Source of the DNA: Xenorhabdus budapestensis
GTDB taxonomy: Bacteria > Pseudomonadota > Gammaproteobacteria > Enterobacterales > Enterobacteriaceae
DNA length: 37,299 bases
Assembly: GCF_002632465.1 (NCBI RefSeq)
Contig: NZ_NIBS01000001.1
Location: forward strand, 347,182-384,480
Direction: 5' to 3'
The position numbers and the translations under genes are program-made. Shown in pieces: positions 9,131 to 18,178 of the stretch. Every line of letters starts with the position of its first letter. Positions within the stretch are counted from its first letter, which is position 1. Under the pieces are notes generated by a model. That model worked only from the letters and a program-made list of their open reading frames with translations, had not been told where the DNA came from and ran no database searches.

Positions 9131-11353
9131 ATGAATAGAGTGATAAACCCAATTTTGCAACGAAATCAGTTAACCAAGAGAAAAGTCCTTTCTGTTTTAA
9201 TCCCACTGCTTCTTGCAGGGAATCATTCGGCAATAGCAGAAGAAGCACAAGGAAAAAACGATAAAATTATCGTAACAGCAGGAACTCCGGAGCATGAAGG
9301 GGTAACCGAAGATAGTGGCATGTATAACACCACCTCAATGGTGACATCAACGGGTTTGAATTTGTCTGCGCGTGAAACGCCACAAAGTGTCAGTGTGATG
9401 ACCAAACAGCGGATGGTGGATGAAAATCTGGACAGTGTAAAAAGTGCCATAGGCAGTATTACGGGGATGACAGTTAATCAGGCTGACAGTGATCGTTTCA
9501 CTTTCTCTTCAAGGGGAATGACTGTCAGAAACATGCTGCGCGATGGTGTACCGACTTTCTACGATATCCGTTTTAACTATGGTGATAACCTGATGGACAC
9601 CGTCATGTTTGACCGCCTGGAAGTCGTACGAGGTGCAGCGGGTTTGATGGTTGGGCCGGGTACACCTTCTGCCGCTGTGAATGTGATCCGCAAACGTCCA
9701 ACCAGCGATTTTCGTGGTGAAATTACACTTGAGGGTGGCTCTTGGGATAAATGGCGTACTGGTCTTGATCTCTCTAGTCCATTAAATGAAGACGGTACAG
9801 TCAGAGGGCGTTTTGTCACCGCCTACCAGCGTTCCAACTCTTTTATCGATCGCGATAAACATGAAAAATATCCATTCTATGGCATTCTTGAAGCCGATCT
9901 GACAGACAACACTTTGCTGACCATTGGTGCTGATTATCAGATTAACCATACCCGTGGCGGAATGTTTGGTGGTTTGCCGATTTATTTTAAAGATGGCAGT
10001 AAAACTGATTATAAACGCAGTAACAGCTATGCACCGGATTGGGCATTTTCTAAGGTTCGTTCATCTTCTATCTTTACCAGCCTGCAACATAAATTTGATA
10101 ATGGCTGGAGTGCGAAAGGAACCTTTACTTATGACAATAATGCCCTTGACCAAAAAGTATTATGGGCAACGGGTTTTCCTGATCGTATCACTAATCAGGG
10201 AATGTATCCGGGTAGTATGACCCTGATCGATGGAACTCGTCGTCAGCGTAATTTTGATTTGCAGCTAAATGGTAATTATGGGTTGTTGGGGCGTACACAT
10301 CACGCAAGTTTTGGTTTGAATTATCAGAAACAGAATTTCCGGAATGATTATTACAATGCCCCATGTATGAAATCTCGTAGTTGTTCAAATTTCCCAATAG
10401 GTGATTTTACCCAGCCTTCATGGGGTTATCCTGAGCCAACATGGAGTAAAACTCGTGACACTGGTTCGAATGGTTATATCGAACAAACCGCAGGTTATGC
10501 AGTTACTCAGCTTTCATTAGCAGATCCATTAACATTAATCCTCGGTGGACGTATTACGAGTTGGAAAACCCGTGGTGATAATTTTGGTACTCCACAGAAT
10601 GGCACCTACAATAATGAGTTTGTGCCATATGGTGGCTTGGTTTACAACATCACTCCAGATTTCTCTGTTTATGGTAGTTATACCAAAATTTTTGAACCAG
10701 AAGCCCGTATTAATCGCCATAACCAACTCCTCAAGCCGGTTACAGGGGAAAACTACGAACTGGGTCTGAAAGGTGTTGCATTTAATAACGGCCTTGATTA
10801 TTCCTTGGCGATTTTCGAGATCCATCAGGATAATTATACAATTCGTGATAATTCTAAAGAGCGACACTCAGCCATTCCAAAGAATTCTACTGTTTATTAT
10901 GCAGCCAACGGTATAAAAACCCGTGGTTTTGAAGCTGAAGTCAGTGGCCAGATTACCGATGACTGGCGTTTGTATGCGGGTTACACTCAATTCCGCGCCA
11001 CCATGCCTGGTGGTAAGCGTGTCAATACAGATAAACCAAATCGTCTGTTCAAATTGTTTACTACTTATGCCTTACCTGGAGTAATGAATGATCTGACTCT
11101 TGGTGGAGGAGTTAACTGGCAGGATAAAACACGGCTGGAGCTTGATAGCCCCAACGGTAAACGTGAAGATGGGCAAGGTAGCTTTACCACGGTTAACCTG
11201 ATGGGACGTTATCAATTTACGCCAGACCTTTCCCTGACTGTTAACCTGAATAATGTGTTTGACAAAAAATACTACACCTCATTCGGTAGTTACACTCATT
11301 ACTACTATGGTGCACCACGTAATGTCGAAGCGACTTTACGTTATAAGTTCTAA
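9131..11353 (+). CDS. TonB-dependent ferric-hydroxamate siderophore receptor (FhuE/FoxA-like)
   Basis: Outer-membrane gated channel that imports the ferric siderophore with TonB-ExbBD energy. From the ATG at 9131 it has 740 residues: a signal peptide (basic N region with QLTKRKVL, hydrophobic VLIPLLLAG, cleavage after HSAIA), a TonB-box-like KIIVTAG, a plug domain with the FhuE/FpvA-class signature SARETPQSVSVMTKQRM and DRLEVVRGAAGLMVGPGTPSA, then a 22-strand barrel ending in the usual aromatic TLRYKF. Two Cys (CMKSRSC) form a likely disulphide in an extracellular loop. It starts 73 bases after the synthetase gene. Neither this ATG nor an in-frame TTG at 9080 has a good Shine-Dalgarno sequence; the ATG is preferred because it gives a normal signal peptide. 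Confidence 0.92.
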   Translation: MNRVINPILQRNQLTKRKVLSVLIPLLLAGNHSAIAEEAQGKNDKIIVTAGTPEHEGVTEDSGMYNTTSMVTSTGLNLSARETPQSVSVMTKQRMVDENLDSVKSAIGSITGMTVNQADSDRFTFSSRGMTVRNMLRDGVPTFYDIRFNYGDNLMDTVMFDRLEVVRGAAGLMVGPGTPSAAVNVIRKRPTSDFRGEITLEGGSWDKWRTGLDLSSPLNEDGTVRGRFVTAYQRSNSFIDRDKHEKYPFYGILEADLTDNTLLTIGADYQINHTRGGMFGGLPIYFKDGSKTDYKRSNSYAPDWAFSKVRSSSIFTSLQHKFDNGWSAKGTFTYDNNALDQKVLWATGFPDRITNQGMYPGSMTLIDGTRRQRNFDLQLNGNYGLLGRTHHASFGLNYQKQNFRNDYYNAPCMKSRSCSNFPIGDFTQPSWGYPEPTWSKTRDTGSNGYIEQTAGYAVTQLSLADPLTLILGGRITSWKTRGDNFGTPQNGTYNNEFVPYGGLVYNITPDFSVYGSYTKIFEPEARINRHNQLLKPVTGENYELGLKGVAFNNGLDYSLAIFEIHQDNYTIRDNSKERHSAIPKNSTVYYAANGIKTRGFEAEVSGQITDDWRLYAGYTQFRATMPGGKRVNTDKPNRLFKLFTTYALPGVMNDLTLGGGVNWQDKTRLELDSPNGKREDGQGSFTTVNLMGRYQFTPDLSLTVNLNNVFDKKYYTSFGSYTHYYYGAPRNVEATLRYKF

Positions 11354-11420
11354 CTGAATCACGGGCGGCGGTGATGTACTTTTATCTATTTAAACAACAA
11401 GCGGTAAAGGATCATAAGCG

Positions 11421-12479
11421 ATGATGTTGATACAAAGAGTACGAACACATTGCAGAATTTTGGCCGCCGTGCCGTTGATATTGTTGATCGGTTTATTAGT
11501 CGGTTGTGATAAGCCGACAACAGCAAACAATATACCGGTGGATACCACCGATTATTCAAAAGCTGGCTATCCTAAAATCATTACCACTGAACTGGGAACG
11601 GCGGTGATTAACCAACCGCCGCAGCGGATTGTGGCATTGGGAACCGGTACTGAAGATATTTTGTTAGATCTTGGTGTTATTCCCGTGGGTATTGAATCGC
11701 ACCGTTGGGGTGGGGATACAGACGGGTATTTACCCTGGTTCAGAGAGGAAATAGAGCGACGTGGCGCAAAATTACCAGCTATTATCGAAATGTATCCTGA
11801 GCTGGATATCGAAAAAATCATCAAGCTGAAACCGGATTTAGTTTTGGCAACACAATCAGGTATTACACAGCAAAATTATGATCATCTGTCTCATTTTGTC
11901 CCTGTAATTGCCTACCCTCATAAGCCGTGGCAGACGACACCCCGGCAGCAGATTGAGCTGGTGGCTCGTGCGTTGGATAAAATGCCACAGGGAGAAAAAC
12001 TCAATGCTGAACTGGATGCCATACTGACTCAGACGGGGAGTACGATCCCTAATATAAAGCATTATTCCTTTGCCTATATCAAGGCTGGAACAACAGGTAA
12101 CACCTTATCCATCTATGTCAAAAATGATCCCAGGGTTGATACTTTGGTACACCTAGGCTTGTCATTGTTGCCATTGGCGGATTCTCTGACCGCTCCTTTT
12201 GGTAGTTTTGCATTCAATATTGGTCTGGAGAACGCTGATTTGTTGAATGGAGCGGATATTTTAGTTACCTGGTATACCAGTGAAAAGGAGCGTCAGCAGA
12301 CGGAAGCACAGCCTCTGTTTCGATCTATTCGTGCCGTCCGTGAGGGAGGGTATATTCCGATGACTGATCAGTCTCTCGTAATGTCAATGTCTTATGGCTC
12401 GCTACTGAGTTTGCGTTGGGGATTACCCAGATTTATGCCGTTGTTGAAGCTGGAGATAGCAAAACATGAGAAACACTAA
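11421..12479 (+). CDS. Periplasmic iron-hydroxamate binding lipoprotein (FhuD-like)
   Basis: Binds the ferric siderophore in the periplasm and hands it to the FecCD-type permease. The 352-residue protein begins with a lipoprotein signal: hydrophobic PLILLIGLLVGC with the acylated Cys at about residue 29. The mature part is a class III (BtuF/FhuD) fold: QRIVALGTGTEDILLDLGVIPVGIE in the first lobe, IEKIIKLKPDLVLATQSGI, and a C-terminal lobe with NADLLNGADILVTWY. AAAGGA at 11406-11411 sets the start. The 3' end overlaps the next gene by 14 bases, indicating translational coupling. A lipid anchor instead of a soluble form is unusual for Gram-negative FhuD, though known for some binding proteins. 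Confidence 0.9.
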   Translation: MMLIQRVRTHCRILAAVPLILLIGLLVGCDKPTTANNIPVDTTDYSKAGYPKIITTELGTAVINQPPQRIVALGTGTEDILLDLGVIPVGIESHRWGGDTDGYLPWFREEIERRGAKLPAIIEMYPELDIEKIIKLKPDLVLATQSGITQQNYDHLSHFVPVIAYPHKPWQTTPRQQIELVARALDKMPQGEKLNAELDAILTQTGSTIPNIKHYSFAYIKAGTTGNTLSIYVKNDPRVDTLVHLGLSLLPLADSLTAPFGSFAFNIGLENADLLNGADILVTWYTSEKERQQTEAQPLFRSIRAVREGGYIPMTDQSLVMSMSYGSLLSLRWGLPRFMPLLKLEIAKHEKH

Positions 12480-13476
12480 GCAACGTCTATCTCTCACATT
12501 GGGTTTGGTGTTGATGGCATTACTGACCTGTCTTTGTGTCGCCGTCAGCTTAAGTTTGGGATCGAAATCCCTACCGCTGTCAGCCATTTGGCAGCATTAT
12601 TGGCTAGGGGATCAAGGCAGTTATTATGATTTGGTTATCAATGCTCGTGAGCCGCGTACACTCATTGGTTTAATGGCCGGAGCCGCACTGGCACTTGCAG
12701 GAACTGTTACTCAAGGATTGTTACGTAATCCGTTGGGAGATCCCGGTTTGTTGGGAATTAATGCGGGGGCGGCGACCGCGGTAGTCTTTTTCTCTTTCAT
12801 TCCAGTGTTGGATCAACTGCCTCGTTTTGGGACAGCATTTATTGGCGCTGGCTTATCAACTTTATTGTTCTACCTGCTTAGCGGGGGTTCCCGCAATACC
12901 AATCCTGTACGATTGGTTTTGACAGGAGCAGCTATTAATGCCTCCCTGTTTGCCGTGGTACAGGGAATTGTACTGATGAATGCACAGGCAATGGACAGTT
13001 ATCGTTTTTGGACAATGGGTTCTTTGAGCACCATGTCATTAAGGGAAGCAAGTTTATTGATCCCTTATCTGCTGGTGGCTATCGTTTTGACGCTTTCACT
13101 CAGTGCTTCATTGAATGTGATGGTTTTTGGTGAAGGGATCGCTGGCTCTCTCGGTGCCAATGTTGCCCGTACCCGTATATTGTCATTATTAAGTGCCACC
13201 ATGTTGGCGGCAGGAGCGACAGCCATGGCGGGCCCGATTGCCTTTATTGGTCTGGTGGCACCACATTTGATGCGGGCCTTAGTAGGCAGTGATTTCCGCT
13301 GGTTGCTGCCTTACTGCCTGTTTGCAGGCCCTTGTTTGCTATTGATATCGGATGTTGTGGGACGATTGCTGATAGCGCCAGAGGAGATCATGGTTGGAAT
13401 TATTACAGCAGCCCTTGGTGCACCGTTGCTTTATCTGGTTGCCAAAAACCGGACACAAAAAATAATGGTGGAATAG
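12466..13476 (+). CDS. FecCD-family siderophore ABC transporter permease (first)
   Basis: Inner-membrane permease of 336 residues with about nine or ten hydrophobic segments. FecCD/BtuC signatures: REPRTLIGLMAGAALALAGT (about 63-82), NPLGDPGLLGINAGAA (about 91-106), FWTMGSLSTMSL, and GPIAFIGLVAPHLMR (about 256-270), followed by the ISDVVGRLLIAPEEIMVGI ending. It overlaps the binding-protein gene and is followed 4 bases later by the second permease, so the two probably form the heterodimeric channel. Together with the lipoprotein and ATPase this is a complete importer. Confidence 0.93.
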   Translation: MRNTKQRLSLTLGLVLMALLTCLCVAVSLSLGSKSLPLSAIWQHYWLGDQGSYYDLVINAREPRTLIGLMAGAALALAGTVTQGLLRNPLGDPGLLGINAGAATAVVFFSFIPVLDQLPRFGTAFIGAGLSTLLFYLLSGGSRNTNPVRLVLTGAAINASLFAVVQGIVLMNAQAMDSYRFWTMGSLSTMSLREASLLIPYLLVAIVLTLSLSASLNVMVFGEGIAGSLGANVARTRILSLLSATMLAAGATAMAGPIAFIGLVAPHLMRALVGSDFRWLLPYCLFAGPCLLLISDVVGRLLIAPEEIMVGIITAALGAPLLYLVAKNRTQKIMVE

Positions 13477-13480
13477 AAGT

Positions 13481-14533
13481 ATGACGCAGATTGATTCGTC
13501 AACACCAATCAGGCAGCCACGTGTCAGAACATTCGCATTGGGAAAGGCCGTTTTTATCACACCATCGTGGCAGACAAGGAAAATGGTATTTTCGATGTTG
13601 CTGTTGTTGGTAGTGCTTTTTTATCTGACCTTATCATTAGGCAGAGAAGGGATGGATAACCCTTTTCTGACAACGGAAACACCTTATCAGGAATTTATTC
13701 TATTGCAGATACGTTTGCCCAGAGCGTTGCTAGCAATTGGAGCGGGAATAGCACTGGCTCTTTCGGGGACACTATTTCAGCTGACTACCCGCAATGCACT
13801 TGGTAGCCCAGACATCATTGGTATTAATGCCGGAGCCGCAGTAGGTATTATGGCAGCACTGCTTATCTGGCCCGGTGTACTGCCAATTCCTTTAGGTGGC
13901 TTATTGGGAGCCGGGCTTGCTGTGTTGTTGGTTTATTTCGGTAATGGCGCCGGTCTGGGAAGAATGCAAACCGGGAAAATAGTGATATCCGGGGTTGCAG
14001 TTGCTGCATTTTGTATGGCAATGGTTGACTTTGCTGTCTCAAATATCCGCATAGAGCAGGCTCAGCAAATACGTTCATTACTGATAGGTAGTCTTGCCAG
14101 CAGAGGATGGCAGGATGTGATAACTATCAGTGGGTTGATAATTTTTACTCCCGTATTGTTTTGGTTGGGCAGGCAATTAAATTATACCCATTTTGGCGAT
14201 GACATCGCTAATACACTGGGTGTGCCAGTACGTTTTATCCAGATTGTTAGCATATTGTTGGCAGTCATTTTTGCCGCCATGTCTGTATTAGTTGTCGGCC
14301 CTGTTTCCTTTATTGCCCTTTCTGCACCACAAATTGCCCATCGATTAGTACATGCGAAAGGAGCTGCATTGTTTTGCTCTGCTTTGGTTGGGGCTTTGCT
14401 GATGTTGTTGTCTGATTTAATTACCCTGATATTACCAACTCCGGCTCGTTTACCTGTCGGTTTAGTTACTGCGGTAATTGGTGGGATCTATTTGATGTAT
14501 TTACTGTATGCAGAATTAAGGAGAACACGATAA
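13481..14533 (+). CDS. FecCD-family siderophore ABC transporter permease (second)
   Basis: Partner permease of 350 residues, with a longer polar N terminus (about 35 residues) before the first hydrophobic segment. Family motifs: LQIRLPRALLAIGAGIALALSGT, NALGSPDIIGINAGAA, IGSLASRGW, and VVGPVSFIALSAPQIAHRL; the end LPTPARLPVGLVTAVIGGIYLMYLL is typical. Its stop codon TAA overlaps the ATG of the ATPase gene (TAATG), so translation is coupled. It differs from the first permease throughout and is not a recent duplicate. Confidence 0.93.
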   Translation: MTQIDSSTPIRQPRVRTFALGKAVFITPSWQTRKMVFSMLLLLVVLFYLTLSLGREGMDNPFLTTETPYQEFILLQIRLPRALLAIGAGIALALSGTLFQLTTRNALGSPDIIGINAGAAVGIMAALLIWPGVLPIPLGGLLGAGLAVLLVYFGNGAGLGRMQTGKIVISGVAVAAFCMAMVDFAVSNIRIEQAQQIRSLLIGSLASRGWQDVITISGLIIFTPVLFWLGRQLNYTHFGDDIANTLGVPVRFIQIVSILLAVIFAAMSVLVVGPVSFIALSAPQIAHRLVHAKGAALFCSALVGALLMLLSDLITLILPTPARLPVGLVTAVIGGIYLMYLLYAELRRTR

Positions 14534-15348
14534 TGCCATCGGATGAGAATTCCCCTGTGACGACTTCACGGCTTAAAGCCCTGGATCTTTCACTGGCATA
14601 CGGTAAAAGAACGATCATTGACGGTATTAATATCGCGATTCACGATAGTGAATTTAGTGTCATCATTGGCCCCAATGGATGCGGAAAATCAACCTTGTTG
14701 CGGGCGATCAGCCGCAGTATGCAGCCACAGCAGGGTGAGGTCCAACTTGATGGAATAAATATCCATCGCTATAAGCCAAAAGCTGTTGCACGTGAGTTGT
14801 CATTATTAACGCAAGGGGCAGTTATAACTGAGGCGTTGACAATCTATGACCTTGTTTCGCGTGGACGTTACGCTTATCAGACTTTCTTGCGGCAGTGGTC
14901 AGAAGAAGATGAACGTGTCGTCAATGAAGCATTACGGGCAGTAGATTTATGGGATATGTCGCAGAAATTGGTTAGTGAATTGTCAGGTGGTCAGCGTCAG
15001 CGCGCATGGTTTGCCATGACATTGGCACAGCAAACCCCCATTATCCTGTTGGATGAACCGACGACTTATCTGGATATCTCTCATCAAATTGAGATGCTTG
15101 ATTTGTGTCAGCGTTTACATCAACAAGGGAAAACTCTGGTACTGGTTTTACACGATATCAATTTGGCTCTACGTTATGCCACACGGTTAATCATGATGAA
15201 GAACGGGCAAGTTTATGCAGAAGGCAAGCCGGAAGAAATCATCACAGAACAAAGTATTGCAGATGTATTTGGTCTGGCCTGTTGCATTATTCGTGATCCG
15301 GAATCTGACAAGCCGTTAGTTATTCCGAGATATAACAGGAGAGTGTAA
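14533..15348 (+). CDS. Iron-siderophore ABC transporter ATP-binding protein (FecE/FepC/FhuC type)
   Basis: Cytoplasmic ATPase of 271 residues driving ferric-siderophore import. Walker A GPNGCGKST (46-54), signature LSGGQRQR (about 150-157), Walker B IILLDEPTT (about 170-178), D-loop YLDISHQ and switch His in LVLHDINLA. Conserved length and FhuC-like features (RYATRLIMMKNGQVYAEGKPEEII) fit the siderophore/B12 subfamily. It starts within the stop codon of the preceding permease, and a GGAGAG inside its own 3' end serves as ribosome binding site for the next gene. Confidence 0.95.
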   Translation: MPSDENSPVTTSRLKALDLSLAYGKRTIIDGINIAIHDSEFSVIIGPNGCGKSTLLRAISRSMQPQQGEVQLDGINIHRYKPKAVARELSLLTQGAVITEALTIYDLVSRGRYAYQTFLRQWSEEDERVVNEALRAVDLWDMSQKLVSELSGGQRQRAWFAMTLAQQTPIILLDEPTTYLDISHQIEMLDLCQRLHQQGKTLVLVLHDINLALRYATRLIMMKNGQVYAEGKPEEIITEQSIADVFGLACCIIRDPESDKPLVIPRYNRRV

Positions 15349-15349
15349 A

Positions 15350-16117
15350 ATGGCAAATAAAAATAATCATAGCTCCAATCAAATGATATCAAAAATAGAT
15401 ATTAACGATATTGTTAATTTATTCGACAGTGCATTCAGTCACTTTAACTCATCAATGAAAGTGAATGCGGGAAATATCCCATCAGAGAGTATGGATTTTT
15501 ATCAATGGTCGAATGAAAAAGAATTCTCATTATTAATGCAGCGTTACCAAAACGAGTACTATGGGAATAATGAACAGAAGCCAAATAATAAAGGTCTTTA
15601 TTCGTTATGGGCACAATGGTATTTTGGCTTGGTTGTTCCTCCTATTATGTTAATGTTGTTGGAATATCCACAGGCAGTAGATGCAGATTACCATCTTTTT
15701 CAGGTTGAATTTCATGAAAGTGGCCGGCCTAATATGGTTTATTACCAGTTAAACTGGATGAAAGAACCTATATCCCTGCTGGAACGTTATTATTCTTTAT
15801 TGGATCGCCATATTATTCCTGTTTGTGAGAAAATTGAATCTTATCGGGGAATTAATGGGCGTTTATTATGGAACAATATTGGTTATGTGATGTATTGGTA
15901 TTTGAGTAATTTCAGGGAAAGAATGGATGCTGAACAATACAACATATTGGTAAATAACCTTTTCTTTGAACAGAAATTACCGGATGGCAGGGATAATCCA
16001 TTGTATCGGACAGTTATTCTGAGAAATAATGTGATTCAGCGTCGTTGCTGCTGTCAAAGAAACAAACTACCGGGAGTAGGAAATTGTCATGATTGTCCTC
16101 TTGAATCAACTGCATAA
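15350..16117 (+). CDS. FhuF-like siderophore-iron reductase
   Basis: Predicted 2Fe-2S protein that reduces hydroxamate-bound Fe(III) in the cytoplasm so that iron leaves the siderophore. The 255-residue protein ends with the FhuF cluster motif C-C-x10-C-x2-C (RCCCQRNKLPGVGNCHDC, about residues 231-248); one additional Cys precedes it. The rest is a FhuF/IucA-like fold with many Trp and Tyr (ALWAQWYFGLVVPPIMLML-like region in the first third). It begins one base after the ATPase stop with a GGAGAG ribosome binding site and is the last gene of the uptake operon. The first about 90 residues are poorly conserved to my eye. Confidence 0.88.
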   Translation: MANKNNHSSNQMISKIDINDIVNLFDSAFSHFNSSMKVNAGNIPSESMDFYQWSNEKEFSLLMQRYQNEYYGNNEQKPNNKGLYSLWAQWYFGLVVPPIMLMLLEYPQAVDADYHLFQVEFHESGRPNMVYYQLNWMKEPISLLERYYSLLDRHIIPVCEKIESYRGINGRLLWNNIGYVMYWYLSNFRERMDAEQYNILVNNLFFEQKLPDGRDNPLYRTVILRNNVIQRRCCCQRNKLPGVGNCHDCPLESTA

Positions 16118-16535
16118 ATAGTATTAGGTTGAATTACCTTATTTTTTAAAAGAAGGTTATGATTCTTTCTTTTTATGACTTTGTTAACTTGATTGTTAAT
16201 AGAGGAATTCATATTGTAAAAAATACTTTAAAAGGTTATCTATATACCAAATAGATTTTATTTTTTGTTAATAATAAGTAAGGTATTTCCCCGGAACATA
16301 TAGAATATATGTTCATAATTATGTTATCGGGATAAATTAGCTAAGCCAGATAGATAAAAATTAAAAATTAAAAAATGAAAAGAATATCTAATGAATTTAG
16401 AGCCTAAATTTAGGAATAGTAGACTAAAGATTAAAAAATATAGAGCTATATATAACTAGGTTTAATGAACATAGTTATAAGATCAATAAGTTAGAATATT
16501 AATGCTATAGCTTATATAAAAAGTAAGGATATATA
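16118..16535 (+). promoter_or_regulatory. AT-rich control region of the biosynthesis operon
   Basis: A 418-bp very AT-rich gap without a convincing gene. A candidate promoter is TTGTAA (16214-16219), 17 bp, TATCTA (16237-16242), with TATATA just after. Downstream lie a strong palindrome (16294-16314) and a 12-bp palindrome CCTAAATTTAGG (16403-16414). I saw no good match to a Fur box, in contrast with the upstream operon. The ribosome binding site of the next gene is AAGGA at 16525-16529. A weak AAAGAA/TTCTTT hairpin at 16149-16168 could end the uptake transcript. Confidence 0.5.
16294..16314. repeat. Perfect palindrome with 9-bp arms upstream of the decarboxylase gene
   Basis: GAACATATA (16294-16302), spacer GAA, TATATGTTC (16306-16314). 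The left arm can alternatively pair downstream: CCCG (16290-16293) with CGGG (16328-16331) and AACAT (16295-16299) with ATGTT (16321-16325). It may be an operator for a dimeric regulator or one side of a leader-RNA switch. Confidence 0.6.
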
Positions 16536-18152
16536 ATGTTTGAAGAATCTCAAGTATTTGCCGAATCTTTGGCCAAAAACACCTATTTAACGGGAAATGA
16601 TAATTTTAAAAATAGCGATAGCTTTAAAGAAAACCACTTTAATCAATATCTATTAAATGGTGATAATGCAGGGAGCTACCTAGAAGATTCCTGCGATGTA
16701 ATTGTTAAGTTAAAAAGGATATTGCAGAAAACAAAATCTCCTTTTAGCGGAATATTACCTAATGAATTATCTTCATCATTTAAAAAGATAAATTTAGATA
16801 ACCCATTGGGATCTTGGGAACATGCATTAGAAGAATTGCAGCACCTTTATATTAAAGATGCTGTTTATTTCCATCATCCTAAATATGTTGCACACCTTAA
16901 CTGTCCACTTGTGCTGCCATCAGCGATAGCTGAAACAATAATTGGTTGCATAAACTCATCTGTAGATACATGGGATCAAAGCGCTGGAGGGACACTGATA
17001 GAACAGAAAGTTCTTGATTGGACGCTGGATAAGATTGGTTTAGGTAAAGAAGCAGATGGCATATTTACCAGTGGTGGTACGCAATCAAACCTGATGGCAA
17101 TGCTATTGGCACGGGACTGGTTTTGCCACCAACGAAACCCAGGGCACAAAAACCAACTGCATGGTTTACCTGCGGATTTTCATAAACTACGTATTTTTTC
17201 CTCATCGGTGAGCCACTTCAGCACTCAAAAAGCCGCTGCGATATTGGGGTTAGGTTATAACGCTGTTGTCTCTGTCCCATGTGATGATGAATTCCGAATG
17301 TCTGTACAGGCATTAGAAGCAAATATTAAACAATGTTTTGATGAAGGGAATATTCCTTTTGCCATTGTTGCTACTGCGGGAACGACAGATTTTGGTAGTA
17401 TCGATCCATTACCTTTACTTGCTGATTTAGCCGAAAAGTACAGTTTATGGTTGCATGTTGATGCTGCTTATGGATGTGGTCTACTGGTTTCATCCCGCCA
17501 CTCTCATTTACTTCAGGGCATAGACAGAGCGGATTCCGTCACCGTGGATTACCACAAATCCTTTTTCCAGCCTGTAAGTTGCAGTGCTTTCTTCGTTAAA
17601 AATAAACAGCATTTTTCTCATCTGACCTACCACGCGGAGTATTTGAACCCTTTGAGTGCGGAACAGGAGGGAACGCCGAATCTGGTGAATAAAAGCATCC
17701 AGACGACGCGTCGTTTTGATGCACTGAAGATGTGGCTGACACTGCGCGTGATTGGTGCCGAACAACTTGGACAGGCATTTGATACTTTATTGGACACGGC
17801 ACAGTCCGCGTATCATTTGATGAGACAAAACCCATGTTTTGAACTTGTCCATCAACCTGTATTAAGTACGTTGGTATTTCGCTTTGTCCCGAAGCAAGGA
17901 TTCCCTGAATATGCGATTGATCACCTTAATGCCAACATCCGTAAGGCACTGTTTAGAGAAGGAGAGTGTGTTATTGCTGGCACTAAAATCAATGACAGGC
18001 AATATCTGAAATTCACGTTCCTTAATCCGGCTACAACCGTAAAACATTTACAAGAGATCATCGACAGTATTGTCACTCAGGGAAACCTGTTACTGACCGA
18101 TCTCGTATTTTCTGATGATTCATTATTCAATCAACATCAAGCTGTTTATTGA
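16536..18152 (+). CDS. PLP-dependent group II decarboxylase for diamine supply (DfoJ/DesA-like)
   Basis: Predicted lysine (and/or ornithine) decarboxylase making cadaverine or putrescine for the hydroxamate siderophore. The 538-residue protein has the group II PLP fold: TSGGTQSNLMAMLLARDW (phosphate-binding), HVDAAYG with the PLP-pyridine Asp at 309, and the Schiff-base Lys 341 in VDYHKSFFQP. The end FLNPATTVKHLQEIIDSI is typical. The first about 60 residues are variable and Asn/Ser-rich. Shine-Dalgarno AAGGA lies 6 bases before the ATG. It is the first gene of a three-gene operon with an N-monooxygenase and an acyltransferase-synthetase fusion, the same order as dfoJAC of Erwinia-type desferrioxamine loci, which makes the role firm; lysine versus ornithine preference cannot be told by eye. 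Confidence 0.9.
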   Translation: MFEESQVFAESLAKNTYLTGNDNFKNSDSFKENHFNQYLLNGDNAGSYLEDSCDVIVKLKRILQKTKSPFSGILPNELSSSFKKINLDNPLGSWEHALEELQHLYIKDAVYFHHPKYVAHLNCPLVLPSAIAETIIGCINSSVDTWDQSAGGTLIEQKVLDWTLDKIGLGKEADGIFTSGGTQSNLMAMLLARDWFCHQRNPGHKNQLHGLPADFHKLRIFSSSVSHFSTQKAAAILGLGYNAVVSVPCDDEFRMSVQALEANIKQCFDEGNIPFAIVATAGTTDFGSIDPLPLLADLAEKYSLWLHVDAAYGCGLLVSSRHSHLLQGIDRADSVTVDYHKSFFQPVSCSAFFVKNKQHFSHLTYHAEYLNPLSAEQEGTPNLVNKSIQTTRRFDALKMWLTLRVIGAEQLGQAFDTLLDTAQSAYHLMRQNPCFELVHQPVLSTLVFRFVPKQGFPEYAIDHLNANIRKALFREGECVIAGTKINDRQYLKFTFLNPATTVKHLQEIIDSIVTQGNLLLTDLVFSDDSLFNQHQAVY

Positions 18153-18178
18153 TCAACTTGTATTTATTAGGAGTAATT

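Noticed and set aside
18149-18178. Upstream TTG start for the monooxygenase
   Set aside because: The ATG at 18179 has a perfect AGGAG at the right distance and starts the family-typical N terminus.
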